From a virus: a stretch of 32,692 bases of DNA. Shown here in pieces: positions 1 through 6,472 of the stretch. The notes beneath the pieces are model-generated. The model was not told the DNA's origin, ran no database searches, and saw nothing but the letters and a program-made list of their open reading frames with translations. The stretch spans positions 1-32,692 of IMG/VR virus record IMGVR_UViG_3300048589_000139; one strand, given 5' to 3'. A program made the translations under genes and the position numbers. Every line of letters starts with the position of its first letter. Positions within the stretch are counted from its first letter, which is position 1.

Positions 1-335
1 GATTTAAGGTTTGCGGTCTGGTTTCCGCTCGATGTTTGCAAGCCTCTAAATATTATCCGGCTTCCGTTTGAACAGGTGATCTCCGTTTTGGTGATGTCAA
101 ATAGTTCGGCAATACCTAATAGGTTTATCTTTTCTACAAATTCAGGAATGATCGATATATGTGCGGAGGTAAGTGTATAGCGACTGAACAGGATTGTATG
201 GCCAGCCTCCAGCATAAGCCGTACCAGAAAATCAGCAATGGCAAATGATTTACCGCTACCCCTCCCGCCTGTTACCAAGAAGTAACGGGACTGATCGGTG
301 TATAGCGGCTTAAACTTTCTGTTAATCTTTGTCAT
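1..335 (-). CDS. terL: Terminase large subunit, N-terminal part (gene continues across the contig join)
   Basis: This is the 5' part of the packaging ATPase-nuclease gene. Translating from the ATG at 335 gives a protein starting MTKINRKFKPLYTDQSRYFL, with a Walker A motif GGRGSGKS at about residues 23-30. The frame stays open to base 1. Because bases 1-127 repeat at 32566-32692, it continues in frame into the ORF that ends at 31701. The full gene is 1200 bp and encodes 399 aa, with Walker B (TTWVLDEAEE) at about residues 117-126. The ATG overlaps the 3' end of the terS gene by 14 bp, so the pair is probably translationally coupled. The role, ATP-driven DNA packaging and headful or site cutting, is known for the family. 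The contig edge cuts the gene; it is not a biological truncation. Confidence 0.93.
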   Translation of the reverse strand, partial: MTKINRKFKPLYTDQSRYFLVTGGRGSGKSFAIADFLVRLMLEAGHTILFSRYTLTSAHISIIPEFVEKINLLGIAELFDITKTEITCSNGSRIIFRGLQTSSGNQTANLK

Positions 336-660
336 TCGCCCACTTTATAGGAGGTATGTTGATTTCGCCTGAATGCTGTAATTTCTCGGTTAGTTTGCCA
401 TAGCCCGAATCCATCAACTCTTTAAACGCCATTACATCACCTTTTAATGCTTTGCCGATTAACGATAAAACAATTTGATCGGCAACCGGTAACTGCTCCA
501 ATTCACCAGTTATTGGGTTTCGTGCCTCTTTAATAGCTTCGAGCCAATATTTTACAATGGTTGATCTTGACCTTGAACCTACTGGCCTACCGTGCGGATT
601 CCTCCGTTCACCCTTAACAGGTGGTATTAAATTTTCCGGTGTGCCTCCCTTTCGTGCCAT
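322..660 (-). CDS. terS: Terminase small subunit candidate (DUF5681-like N-terminus)
   Basis: This 112-aa basic protein sits directly upstream of, and overlaps, the large terminase gene. Its N-terminus has the GERRNPHGRPVGSRSR stretch typical of small phage proteins annotated as DUF5681 or terminase small subunit (a 'NP-GRP-GS' motif). The middle (about residues 36-90) is predicted helical. The small subunit normally recognises the packaging start site on phage DNA and hands it to TerL. The call rests on position plus the N-terminal motif; I see no classical HTH. It follows the ParB-methyltransferase gene by 17 bp, in the same late transcript. Confidence 0.7.
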   Translation of the reverse strand: MARKGGTPENLIPPVKGERRNPHGRPVGSRSRSTIVKYWLEAIKEARNPITGELEQLPVADQIVLSLIGKALKGDVMAFKELMDSGYGKLTEKLQHSGEINIPPIKWANDKD

Positions 661-677
661 TGTTAGTTAATTCAAAG

Positions 678-1763
678 TTAAATTGTTGTTTGCTTATGCA
701 TTATTTCCCCGTTACGTTTTACAACAAGATTAGGATCAAGTTTTTGCATCCGGTCAATGATTACCTGACAGTATTTTGGGTCTAACTCCATTGCGTAACA
801 TTTGCGGTTTAGTTGGTGAGCGGCGACCATTGTTGAGCCTGAACCGAGAAATGGGTCAAATATAATACTGCTATCAACATATCCTAAGCACCACGCCATT
901 ACAGTAACAGGTTTCATTGTTGGATGTAATTTTGTTTCACCACTCCAATGATGTGATATTAATCTTGTATTTACATTTGCATTTGTATAAGCTAATTCAA
1001 ATTCTCCAAAATCCAACCCATTTGTTTTCTTGTACCAACAAAGCCAATTTTTTGATATTGGCAATTTATCTGCAAAATAATTTCCTCCCCATATAATTAT
1101 TTTTTCAAACATAGGAATTAAATAGAAAAAATCAGGTATTGATTTATCCCATTGTTTTTTTTCAAATTTTTCAGGTTTTCCTTTCCTCCTTCCCATATTC
1201 ATGTTTATATCAATTCCATACGGTGGGTCTGTAACCATATCCGCCTTCTCCCCATTCATTAACTTTGCAACACTATCGCTGTCAGTGCTATCTCCACAAA
1301 GTAACCTATGCTCGCCAATCTCAAACAAATCCCCAAGAACAATATCCGTTTGAATAGTGTCCGGGATTTCGTAATCATCTTCTGTTGCTTCATGTCCGAT
1401 TACCGGCCATTCAATCTCCAGCCCCCAATCTTCCAACTCCTGCCGATCCCAGTTTGCGCTCAAATCGTCCACATCCCACTCTCCACCGCTCACGTTATCC
1501 GCAATAATGAATCTGCGCTGTTCATCCTCTGTAAGGTCTGCCGCACGTTTCACCCACTCATCAGGTATATCTTTGAACCGCAAATGTTGCAAAGCCTTTA
1601 AACGCATATTGCCACCGAGTACCATGCCATCCTCATCAACCACAATCGGTCGTAGTGCCATCATCTTCGGGAACTCCTCAATAGACTTGACAAGCTTCTT
1701 GAAGTTGTCATCCTTAATGATGCGCGGATTGTTTGGATTAGGTTTGATTTCAGATAACTTCAT
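678..1763 (-). CDS. ParB-like domain fused to a beta-class DNA (adenine-N6/cytosine-N4) methyltransferase
   Basis: The protein has 361 aa and two parts. Residues 1 to about 115 form a ParB/Sulfiredoxin-like domain (NPNNPRIIKDDNF, then the GGNMR box at 50-54). Residues about 140-345 form an SAM-dependent methyltransferase. Motif IV is DPPY at 179-182, HPTMKP lies at 280-285, and the SAM-binding motif DPFLGSGST is at 303-311. With the catalytic motif before the SAM motif, it is beta class. Known members methylate adenine N6 or cytosine N4 in specific sites, often to protect phage DNA from host restriction. It is the first gene after the late promoter at 1782-1812 and sits just before terS, so the modification may be made as packaging begins (inference). 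All catalytic motifs look intact. Confidence 0.9.
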   Translation of the reverse strand: MKLSEIKPNPNNPRIIKDDNFKKLVKSIEEFPKMMALRPIVVDEDGMVLGGNMRLKALQHLRFKDIPDEWVKRAADLTEDEQRRFIIADNVSGGEWDVDDLSANWDRQELEDWGLEIEWPVIGHEATEDDYEIPDTIQTDIVLGDLFEIGEHRLLCGDSTDSDSVAKLMNGEKADMVTDPPYGIDINMNMGRRKGKPEKFEKKQWDKSIPDFFYLIPMFEKIIIWGGNYFADKLPISKNWLCWYKKTNGLDFGEFELAYTNANVNTRLISHHWSGETKLHPTMKPVTVMAWCLGYVDSSIIFDPFLGSGSTMVAAHQLNRKCYAMELDPKYCQVIIDRMQKLDPNLVVKRNGEIMHKQTTI

Positions 1764-1781
1764 AGTTCAACATTAAACCGC

Positions 1782-1812
1782 CAAATATACGATATTAATT
1801 TAAGTTTGTCAA
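1782..1812 (-). promoter_or_regulatory. Promoter P1 of the late operon (Bacteroidota type)
   Basis: Read on the minus strand this is TTG (1812-1810), a 20-bp spacer, then TATATTTG (1789-1782). It matches the Bacteroidota -33 TTG / -7 TAnnTTTG consensus exactly. It lies 19 bp upstream of the ParB-methyltransferase start. The sequence TCG just before the -7 box is shared with P3, P4 and P5. Unlike the early promoters, it has no A+T-rich upstream element. It should drive terS, terL and, across the contig join, the structural and lysis genes to the terminator at 13794-13823. Confidence 0.75.
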
Positions 1813-1821
1813 GTGTTATTT

Positions 1822-2061
1822 TCACAGCACCACAATCGGGTGCTTATTCCGTTTATATTCACGCCCTTCTAAGTAGGTGTATCGCTTCATAACGGTTACC
1901 AAGCGGTAATCCTTAAATACAAATTTAATCTTATTTTGCAGAATTATACAATCACCACCGAAAAATTCAACACAATTAACGATTTCAGGAGTTATTTTCG
2001 GGTGTGAACCGAACCGCTCGTAATACCTCTTGCGGGCGTGTGTGGTGATATAGATTTTCAT
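1822..2061 (-). CDS. Small hypothetical protein, possibly DUF4258/RelE-like
   Basis: This 79-aa basic protein begins MKIYITTHARKRYYERFG. The 'H-A-x-x-R-x-x-E-R' start followed by short beta-rich segments (KIKFVFKDYRLVTVMKRY) resembles DUF4258-type proteins, which have a RelE-like toxin fold. The resemblance is weak and no toxicity can be claimed. Its start overlaps the stop of the upstream gene by 4 bp (ATGA). It is the last gene before the late promoter, and no antitoxin-like partner is obvious. It could equally be an unrelated phage accessory protein. Confidence 0.65.
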   Translation of the reverse strand: MKIYITTHARKRYYERFGSHPKITPEIVNCVEFFGGDCIILQNKIKFVFKDYRLVTVMKRYTYLEGREYKRNKHPIVVL

Positions 2062-2246
2062 GGCTCAATGGTTCTGTAAGTGAATAGAATCGTCAAATTA
2101 AGCCCAAGCCTCTTTTGGTAAACCTGCCTGATTCGCTTCCGGTAACGTTCAAAATCCTCATCTTTAACCTTTACGTCGCAATTAATAACCTTCAATGGAG
2201 GGTAGTTCTTACCGTTCTGAAATTCTACTCGTGTTATATTATACAT
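2058..2246 (-). CDS. Small hypothetical protein (62 aa)
   Basis: I do not recognise this 62-aa, strongly basic protein (YRKRIRQVYQKRLGLN in the middle). It is joined to both neighbours: an 8-bp overlap with the HTH gene upstream and an ATGA overlap with the 79-aa gene downstream. That packing is the main support for it being real. It has no membrane segment or metal-binding cluster. Confidence 0.6.
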   Translation of the reverse strand: MYNITRVEFQNGKNYPPLKVINCDVKVKDEDFERYRKRIRQVYQKRLGLNLTILFTYRTIEP

Positions 2247-2835
2247 GTCTGAAGTTTGAAAACTCGTTAATAATGTTATGAACTGTAACCTGGCTTATTC
2301 CGAACTTACGCGCGATTTCAACTTGTGTCTGATCTGGATTGCTGTACCATGAATCATAAATCTCCTTTCGCTTCTCTGGTAATATTTGACGCGGATTGAA
2401 TCGTTTTTTCTTCCGCCCTGAATGGTAAATTATATTCTTTGCCTGATTATATGTAAGCCCAAACATCTTAGCAGTTTCATCAATATGCTGTTGCGGGGTG
2501 TTAAAATAGCTATCAATCACCCGTTGCCGTAGTTCTTGATCGACCTCTGGCTTAATAGTAACTATCCGAACTATTCCGGTATTCTCGTATAAGAATCCCC
2601 GGTGCTTACATTTGCCGCTTAGCTTGTTTTGTGGGGTGTATTTAGCACATGACCTTCCACACTGGCCAACCTCTCCGACTTCTTTATAGGCTTTGCAGTA
2701 GAAGTAATCTAAATCGTCCACTTTCTTTGCGTGGTAAAGTTTAATTTCGTTTAATCCTTCCTGCCTTGCATCCTCAATATGGGCTGCAAGCGGGTAACAA
2801 ATTTCCTCATTATCTTTAAAGTATAGGGTTGACAT
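2239..2835 (-). CDS. HTH protein with N-terminal cysteine cluster, putative regulator
   Basis: The protein has 198 aa. The first part holds four spaced cysteines, C47-x11-C59-x3-C63-x12-C76, which could bind zinc or an Fe-S cluster. Two helix-turn-helix-like segments follow, at about 115-139 (DETAKMFGLTYNQAKNIIY) and about 167-191 (QVEIARKFGISQVTVHNII). The second is a good HTH match of the kind found in small terminases and regulators. It is the first gene of a three-gene overlapping set immediately before the late operon, so a late-gene activator is a fair guess. An alternative is an additional terminase-small-like DNA-binding protein. The function is inferred only from the motifs and position. 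Confidence 0.7.
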   Translation of the reverse strand: MSTLYFKDNEEICYPLAAHIEDARQEGLNEIKLYHAKKVDDLDYFYCKAYKEVGEVGQCGRSCAKYTPQNKLSGKCKHRGFLYENTGIVRIVTIKPEVDQELRQRVIDSYFNTPQQHIDETAKMFGLTYNQAKNIIYHSGRKKKRFNPRQILPEKRKEIYDSWYSNPDQTQVEIARKFGISQVTVHNIINEFSNFRHV

Positions 2836-2838
2836 GGC

Positions 2839-3117
2839 TCAGTCTGTTACATAGGTTAATGCTCTTTCCTTTGATCTACAACACCATGCCCACACTCCAA
2901 AATTATTAGGGTTGTGTGGGTATGTTTCTTTCTTTTTTCCTGTCGGCTGTTTTGTAGTAAAATCAAAACAATCAACTATTTTCTTTTTAAAAACCTCATA
3001 GTAAATTATTCCTGATACATTCCTTGAATAAATATACCATTTTTCGTTTTCAAATACCTTGGTAAATGTTTCGTTTTTGTTTACAAACTCATCTGGCAAT
3101 ATCTTGATGTTATTCAT
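2839..3117 (-). CDS. Hypothetical protein (92 aa)
   Basis: The 92-aa protein begins MNNIKILPDEFVNKNETF and contains a central KWYIYSRNVSGIIYYEVF segment that looks like a small beta-sheet domain. I do not recognise a family. The frame is open further upstream, with an ATG at 3183 and non-ATG starts reaching inside the SSB-like gene. The 3117 start avoids that overlap and is the most natural; 3183 (start MGNLTRNQ) is the alternative. It lies between the SSB-like gene and the HTH gene. Confidence 0.6.
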   Translation of the reverse strand: MNNIKILPDEFVNKNETFTKVFENEKWYIYSRNVSGIIYYEVFKKKIVDCFDFTTKQPTGKKKETYPHNPNNFGVWAWCCRSKERALTYVTD

Positions 3118-3235
3118 AGTGTTTTTTATGTTTCGGTTGTTGTTAATTTTGAACTTTATTTGATTTCTCGTAAGATTACCCATATCGCCACCAAACAGCC
3201 TTAAAACGGCTGTAAAGTGGCTTATGGTTGGTTGG

Positions 3236-3589
3236 TTAAAATGGGAGCCCGTCTGCACTTGGTTGTGATGTGTTCGGGGCTTGTTCTTTTGGGGTGTTAG
3301 TTGTCCCGTCCGTTGTGATCCGCCATGCCTCAAGATTAGTAAAGTAGTTTGTTTTACCATCTTTCTCATATTTTCGGCCGCGCAGATTAAATGATACAGT
3401 AACAAACTGCATAAGTTTTAGCGGTGTTAGTAAGTCGCATTTATCCTGAGTTACCTGAAATTTAATTAGTTCCGGCCATTCTGGCTTTGTGGTGTCCTCA
3501 ATAACAAATTCACGCTTTTTGAACTTTTCCGTGATCTGTTGTTCTGCTCCGATTTCTACAATCGTTCCTTTTGCTTCGTAATTCATCAT
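3236..3589 (-). CDS. DUF3127-type single-stranded DNA-binding protein (OB fold)
   Basis: The 117-aa protein shows the DUF3127 signature: GTIVEIGAEQQITEKFKKRE at the N-terminus, DKCDLLTPLKLMQFVTVSFN in the middle, and LRGRKYEKDGKTNYFTNLEA. DUF3127 proteins are Bacteroidota OB-fold proteins related to SSB. A flexible Pro/Gln/Ser-rich tail ends in SADGLPF, which resembles the acidic, Phe-terminal tip SSB uses to recruit replication partners. It lies downstream of the helicase and the VRR-like nuclease, so it probably coats ssDNA in phage replication. The start is MMNYEAKG; the second Met could also serve. Confidence 0.85.
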   Translation of the reverse strand: MMNYEAKGTIVEIGAEQQITEKFKKREFVIEDTTKPEWPELIKFQVTQDKCDLLTPLKLMQFVTVSFNLRGRKYEKDGKTNYFTNLEAWRITTDGTTNTPKEQAPNTSQPSADGLPF

Positions 3590-3590
3590 T

Positions 3591-4079
3591 TTATTTATTA
3601 AAGGTTAGTAAAAAATTATCAAACCATTGGAAAAAATCCTCAAGTGTCTTAATGATGATGTAAATCCCTCCCGCTCGTTCAACGTCGGATTGGTAGTCAA
3701 GTTGCGCCTGGCTCTGTCTGTCCCTGCCTATTTTGATTTCAATTTTAACGGAGCGGCCTTGGATTGTTGCGCTTATGTCTGCACTTCCTTTTGTCCCGGT
3801 TCCGGGAATCCATGTTAGGCTCCCAACCGTCCTGCGAATACCGACCACATCGGTAAACTCCTTGCGGTTATCAATCTGCCTCCCGGTCGTGTTGATTCGC
3901 TCGGCCTGATACCCAGTGCACCGAATCACAGCAATCACCGCCTGTGTCAATCCGTTGGCTTTGGTAACTTCGTAGTGCTTTATCGGCATTGTTAAATCAC
4001 GTCTATGATTAGGATGCTTGCGCCATGCCTCATCGGTTAGTATCTGATTCAATCGTTTCTTTGCTTCGCGTGGTGTCAT
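3591..4079 (-). CDS. PD-(D/E)XK nuclease, VRR-NUC-like
   Basis: The protein has 162 aa. The nuclease core is in the C-terminal half: GTKGSAD (D101), then KIEIKIGRDRQSQAQ with E114, K116 and Q124, then a short helix and ERAGGIYII. This G-x-x-D ... E-x-K ... Q-x-x-x-Q order is the PD-(D/E)XK pattern of VRR-NUC domains, which cut structured or flap DNA. The N-terminal about 90 residues are basic and not recognised. It overlaps the upstream gene by ATGA and ends 1 bp before the SSB-like gene. A Holliday-junction or replication-intermediate nuclease role is inferred. Confidence 0.78.
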   Translation of the reverse strand: MTPREAKKRLNQILTDEAWRKHPNHRRDLTMPIKHYEVTKANGLTQAVIAVIRCTGYQAERINTTGRQIDNRKEFTDVVGIRRTVGSLTWIPGTGTKGSADISATIQGRSVKIEIKIGRDRQSQAQLDYQSDVERAGGIYIIIKTLEDFFQWFDNFLLTFNK

Positions 4080-4285
4080 ATCGTTGTTGTTTTAAAAAAG
4101 TGAAATAATCCTTGATCTGTAAAGTCTTTGTATTCTCCCTTTTCATTTTTAAGTGTGTAAATCGTATCAATGCACCTCCCGTTTTCGATGACCGATTGAA
4201 CACCGACAATCTGGTAGGTTTTACCATCTTTGGTTTGGGTTAACCCATCAGGGTAATGCAGTCCGGTTTTGCTTGTGAGGATCAT
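4076..4285 (-). CDS. Small hypothetical protein (69 aa)
   Basis: The 69-aa protein begins MILTSKTGLHYPDGLTQTKD and contains the beta-rich YQIVGVQSVIENGRCIDTIY. It may be a small SH3-like or beta-sheet domain, but I do not recognise a family. It is coupled on both sides by ATGA overlaps, with the 60-aa gene and with the nuclease gene. This supports translation in this frame rather than the competing frame at 4030-4227. Confidence 0.62.
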   Translation of the reverse strand: MILTSKTGLHYPDGLTQTKDGKTYQIVGVQSVIENGRCIDTIYTLKNEKGEYKDFTDQGLFHFFKTTTI

Positions 4286-4464
4286 ATTTTATTAAGTAGC
4301 GATTTTAAGAATTTAATTGATTCACCTGCTGCGTAAATCTCGATTTTGTAAAATTCGCGCTGAGCCCAGTTAAATTTAGAATGGTGCTTCGCCTGTTGTT
4401 CCTTCAAATCCCTCAGATGGTCTAATGATAGTTTTAGCGCTGTCATAGTACGTTGCTTCTTCAT
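4282..4464 (-). CDS. Small helical protein overlapping the 3' end of dnaB
   Basis: This 60-aa basic protein (MKKQRTMTALKLSLDHLRDL) is predicted nearly all helical. Its first about 29 codons lie inside the end of the dnaB-like gene in another frame, an 89-bp overlap. An internal Met (MTALKLS, at 4446) would reduce the overlap only slightly. The stop overlaps the next ATG as ATGA, like most junctions here, and without it 90 bp would be left empty. Function unknown; moderate confidence that it is expressed. Confidence 0.5.
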   Translation of the reverse strand: MKKQRTMTALKLSLDHLRDLKEQQAKHHSKFNWAQREFYKIEIYAAGESIKFLKSLLNKI

Positions 4465-5740
4465 CTTTAAATTTTGTTATGTTCTTAATAAAATTAACCT
4501 TTGTGAGCATTGTCCCACAGTTCCTGCCTTTAGCCATAATCAACTCCGCCATTCCTATGCAACTATTACCGTCCTCAAAAGTTTGCAACCCATATTCCTC
4601 CGGTCTGTAAACAAACAGAACCACGTCTGCTGATTCCTCAATCTGCCCGGAATCCCTAAGCCTGGAAAGTGTCGGCCTTTTATTAGCTCCCTGCTGTGGC
4701 CTATTTAATTGCGATAACACCACAACCGGCTTATTCAATTCCCTTGCAATATCTTTCAATGCGCGGCTTACCTTTCCAACCTCCTCCTCTCTGTTTCGAC
4801 CGTTGCCGGATATTAGTTGCAGGTAGTCAACAATTACAAAATCCAAACTAAACCGGATAAATGCTGATCGTATCAGCGCAATAATGTTATCTATATTACG
4901 GCTGGATGGGTCGGCAATGAATATCCCTGATTCGCTTAATATGTTTTTATAGTGTTCAAATTTAGCAAATTCATCAGGTGTAGCCCATCCCTTAATCACA
5001 TCATTGCGGCTTGTTTCTGACATTGAACAAATCAACCTCATAGCTAACTGTGATTCGGTCATTTCCATGCTTATTATTGCCGCCCGCTTCTGGTCTATAA
5101 GGTACGCATTTTCAGCGATATTAAGGGCAAGTGATGTTTTACCCTGTGATGTTTCCCCTGCTATTATGATAAGGTCGCCATTTTGCAGCCCCTTCATGTG
5201 CCGGTCTATATCTGAAAATCCAGTTTTTACACCTGTCATCCCGCCTTTTCTTATGATTTCAATATCTAAAACAACCTGTTCAACAATTTCGTTTATATTT
5301 CTATACTGGTTCCCGCTCCCCTGTGATAGCTGGAGAAAACCATCAGATATTAACCGCTGCAATTCTTCGGCTGTTTTGTCCTTATTTTGGATTACACCGG
5401 ATGCAATACTTAACAGTGTGTCATGTTTGCTTTGCTCCTCAAGTTCTGTTATTAATTGCTGGATTGGGACGTTGTAATCGCAGTTTATATTAACTTCAAT
5501 GTAATATGATGCTACATTGACGTTTGTATTGCTCAGTATCAGAGCTTCATCAGTAACCTTGTTTTTGGCTATTGAATCTTTAAATATTTTATAAAGTTCT
5601 TTAGCCTGGGTTGAAAAGAATAAGCTTTCATTAATCTGGTCTGCATATTTGAAATAAATACCGTTGTCAGATATTAACCGGCTAATCAAATGACCTTCAT
5701 ACGCCTTTATCAGAATATTTCTATTTTCCATTTTTGGCAT
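4376..5740 (-). CDS. dnaB: Replicative DNA helicase, DnaB family
   Basis: The 454-aa protein is a full-length DnaB-type hexameric helicase. An N-terminal helical domain (about 1-105) is followed by the RecA-like motor. Walker A is GETSQGKTS at 195-203, where GxxGxGKT is usual. SMEMT lies at 224-228, Walker B FVIVDYLQL at 301-309, LSQLNR at 342-347, and LRDSGQIEESAD at 361-372. It unwinds DNA ahead of the fork, loaded by an initiator or loader. Directly upstream (11- or 20-bp overlap, depending on start Met1 or Met4) is the DUF4373 gene that carries the origin-like iterons. No separate helicase loader or primase is visible, so host primase is probably used. Confidence 0.95.
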   Translation of the reverse strand: MPKMENRNILIKAYEGHLISRLISDNGIYFKYADQINESLFFSTQAKELYKIFKDSIAKNKVTDEALILSNTNVNVASYYIEVNINCDYNVPIQQLITELEEQSKHDTLLSIASGVIQNKDKTAEELQRLISDGFLQLSQGSGNQYRNINEIVEQVVLDIEIIRKGGMTGVKTGFSDIDRHMKGLQNGDLIIIAGETSQGKTSLALNIAENAYLIDQKRAAIISMEMTESQLAMRLICSMSETSRNDVIKGWATPDEFAKFEHYKNILSESGIFIADPSSRNIDNIIALIRSAFIRFSLDFVIVDYLQLISGNGRNREEEVGKVSRALKDIARELNKPVVVLSQLNRPQQGANKRPTLSRLRDSGQIEESADVVLFVYRPEEYGLQTFEDGNSCIGMAELIMAKGRNCGTMLTKVNFIKNITKFKDEEATYYDSAKTIIRPSEGFEGTTGEAPF

Positions 5741-6329
5741 AATTTAAGGCATCCTGTTTCCAGTTTGCGGTTAACTTATTTTCGTATTCATTAAAGAAAT
5801 TAATAGGGTTCGAGTTTAGCAGTTTCGCCTCATAGAAATATTTGCGCACCTCCTCAACGGTTGGGGGTACAAATGCCGCAGCATCGCAAGCGGCAATTTG
5901 TGCCTTTTCTTTTTTATTATACTTTACTTTACTTTCCTTTATAGCTAATCGATCGCTTATCGTTCGCTTATCGTTCGTTGATCGATCGCTAATCGAACGC
6001 CTTGCAAGTGATGACTGTCTGGCTTTGTCCGATTTCTCTTGTCTAAGTAAGAGCCTACGGGTAATGCTGTCGGATATTATATATCCTTTTTTTACCTTAA
6101 ATAACTTGAACTCATTTACAACTGCCTTTATTTTTTCGGCATCTGAATTCAACTTAAACGAAATTAATTCATAATCGCATTCAATTTTCCCGTTTTGGTT
6201 ATAAATCATTTCGACAATTCCCCAGTAAATACCATATGATTCTATACCCATTTTTAATATCATTTTGGATATTTTAGGGTCTTGAATTGCGTTGTAATCG
6301 TGCGAAAAATAGAACGTGTCTTTGCTCAT
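5721..6329 (-). CDS. DUF4373 (Lin1244/Lin1753-like) replication initiation protein candidate
   Basis: The 202-aa protein begins MSKDTFYFSHDYNAIQDPKI, the hallmark of the DUF4373 / Lin1244-Lin1753 N-terminal domain (about 1-95, winged-helix-like). These proteins resemble phage initiators of the DnaD/O type and usually sit just before dnaB or dnaC, as here. The middle (about 100-140) is Arg/Ser/Lys-rich and shows a degenerate 11-residue repeat (SISDR, TISDR). That repeat is forced by five 11-bp DNA iterons at 5948-6000. The C-terminus (about 150-202) is helical, like a DnaD tail. The gene is preceded by a structured leader and a leader peptide ending in ATGA with this start. Origin binding is inferred by analogy with lambda O. 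Confidence 0.82.
   Translation of the reverse strand: MSKDTFYFSHDYNAIQDPKISKMILKMGIESYGIYWGIVEMIYNQNGKIECDYELISFKLNSDAEKIKAVVNEFKLFKVKKGYIISDSITRRLLLRQEKSDKARQSSLARRSISDRSTNDKRTISDRLAIKESKVKYNKKEKAQIAACDAAAFVPPTVEEVRKYFYEAKLLNSNPINFFNEYENKLTANWKQDALNYAKNGK
5903..6000 (-). other. Candidate replication origin: five 11-bp iterons plus A+T-rich tract
   Basis: Five copies of ATCGWTCGC-like 9-mers start at 5948, 5959, 5970, 5981 and 5992, exactly 11 bp apart (one helical turn). On the plus strand they read ATCGATCGC, ATCGTTCGC, ATCGTTCGT, ATCGATCGC and ATCGAACGC. Downstream in the gene's reading direction (5903-5947) the DNA is A+T-rich and purine-rich on the minus strand, with four 5-bp repeats (ACTTT three times, then CCTTT) at 5921-5940. 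The period of 11 is not a multiple of 3, so a protein repeat does not explain it. Iterons followed by a melting tract inside an initiator gene next to dnaB is the lambda ori arrangement. Origin function is inferred. Confidence 0.68.
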
Positions 6330-6427
6330 GTCAAAAAGAATTTAGCCAATAAAAAAGCACCCGTTTGAACCCTGCCGACCACAGAACGGATGCTATAATT
6401 ATTGGCGATGTAAGAAACTCTTTTCAT
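6326..6427 (-). CDS. Leader peptide (33 aa) upstream of the initiator gene
   Basis: An ATG at 6427 opens a 33-codon frame beginning MKRVSYIANNYSIRSVVGRV and ending ...LLAKFFLT. Its TGA overlaps the ATG of the DUF4373 gene (ATGA, 6326-6329). The bases around the ATG (ACCGACCAATCATGAAAA on the minus strand) are almost identical to the start of the exonuclease gene at 10967, which supports real initiation. The whole frame lies on a region with strong RNA pairing, including a terminator-like hairpin within the coding sequence. Ribosome movement could therefore decide the fold (inference). I do not recognise the peptide. Confidence 0.5.
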   Translation of the reverse strand: MKRVSYIANNYSIRSVVGRVQTGAFLLAKFFLT

Positions 6428-6461
6428 GATTGGTCGGTTTTAGGTGCCGGGGTTCAATCGG
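6345..6461 (-). promoter_or_regulatory. Structured leader RNA with terminator-like hairpin (attenuator candidate)
   Basis: Read as minus-strand RNA, three 5' blocks, CCGATTGAACCC (6461-6450), GGCACC (6448-6443) and CCGACCA (6437-6431), are complementary to three 3' blocks: GGGTTCAAACGG (6372-6361, one mismatch), GGTGC (6361-6357) and TGGTCGG (6381-6375). The 3' blocks can instead join a local hairpin, GCATCCGT (6393-6386) with ACGGGTGC (6364-6357), followed by TTTTTTATT. This is a rho-independent terminator shape. A further outer stem pairs 6345-6352 with 6399-6406. The C-A mismatch on the plus strand is a permitted G-U on the minus strand, so the fold belongs to minus-strand RNA. Mutually exclusive folds suggest attenuation of the replication operon. 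Confidence 0.58.
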
Positions 6462-6472
6462 CTTTAGAACTA

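Noticed and set aside
1-127. 127-bp identical ends as a biological direct terminal repeat
   Set aside because: The length equals a standard assembler k-mer and the repeat lies inside terL, so an assembly overlap of a circular contig is the simpler reading.
3195-3213. ACAGCC/GGCTGT hairpin after the SSB-like gene
   Set aside because: Only a 6-bp stem followed by TTTGG; too weak to call a terminator.
3118-3405. N-terminal extension of the 92-aa gene to 188 aa
   Set aside because: It would overlap the SSB-like gene by 170 bp and starts at a non-ATG codon.
4030-4227. 65-aa frame overlapping the nuclease start
   Set aside because: It crosses a junction where both neighbours are joined by ATGA in other frames, and its composition is not protein-like.
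6441-6470. GGGGTTCAATCGG looks like a tRNA T-arm on the plus strand
   Set aside because: A T-stem with the loop TTCAATC does not pair, and no acceptor or anticodon arm can be built; it is part of the leader inverted repeats.
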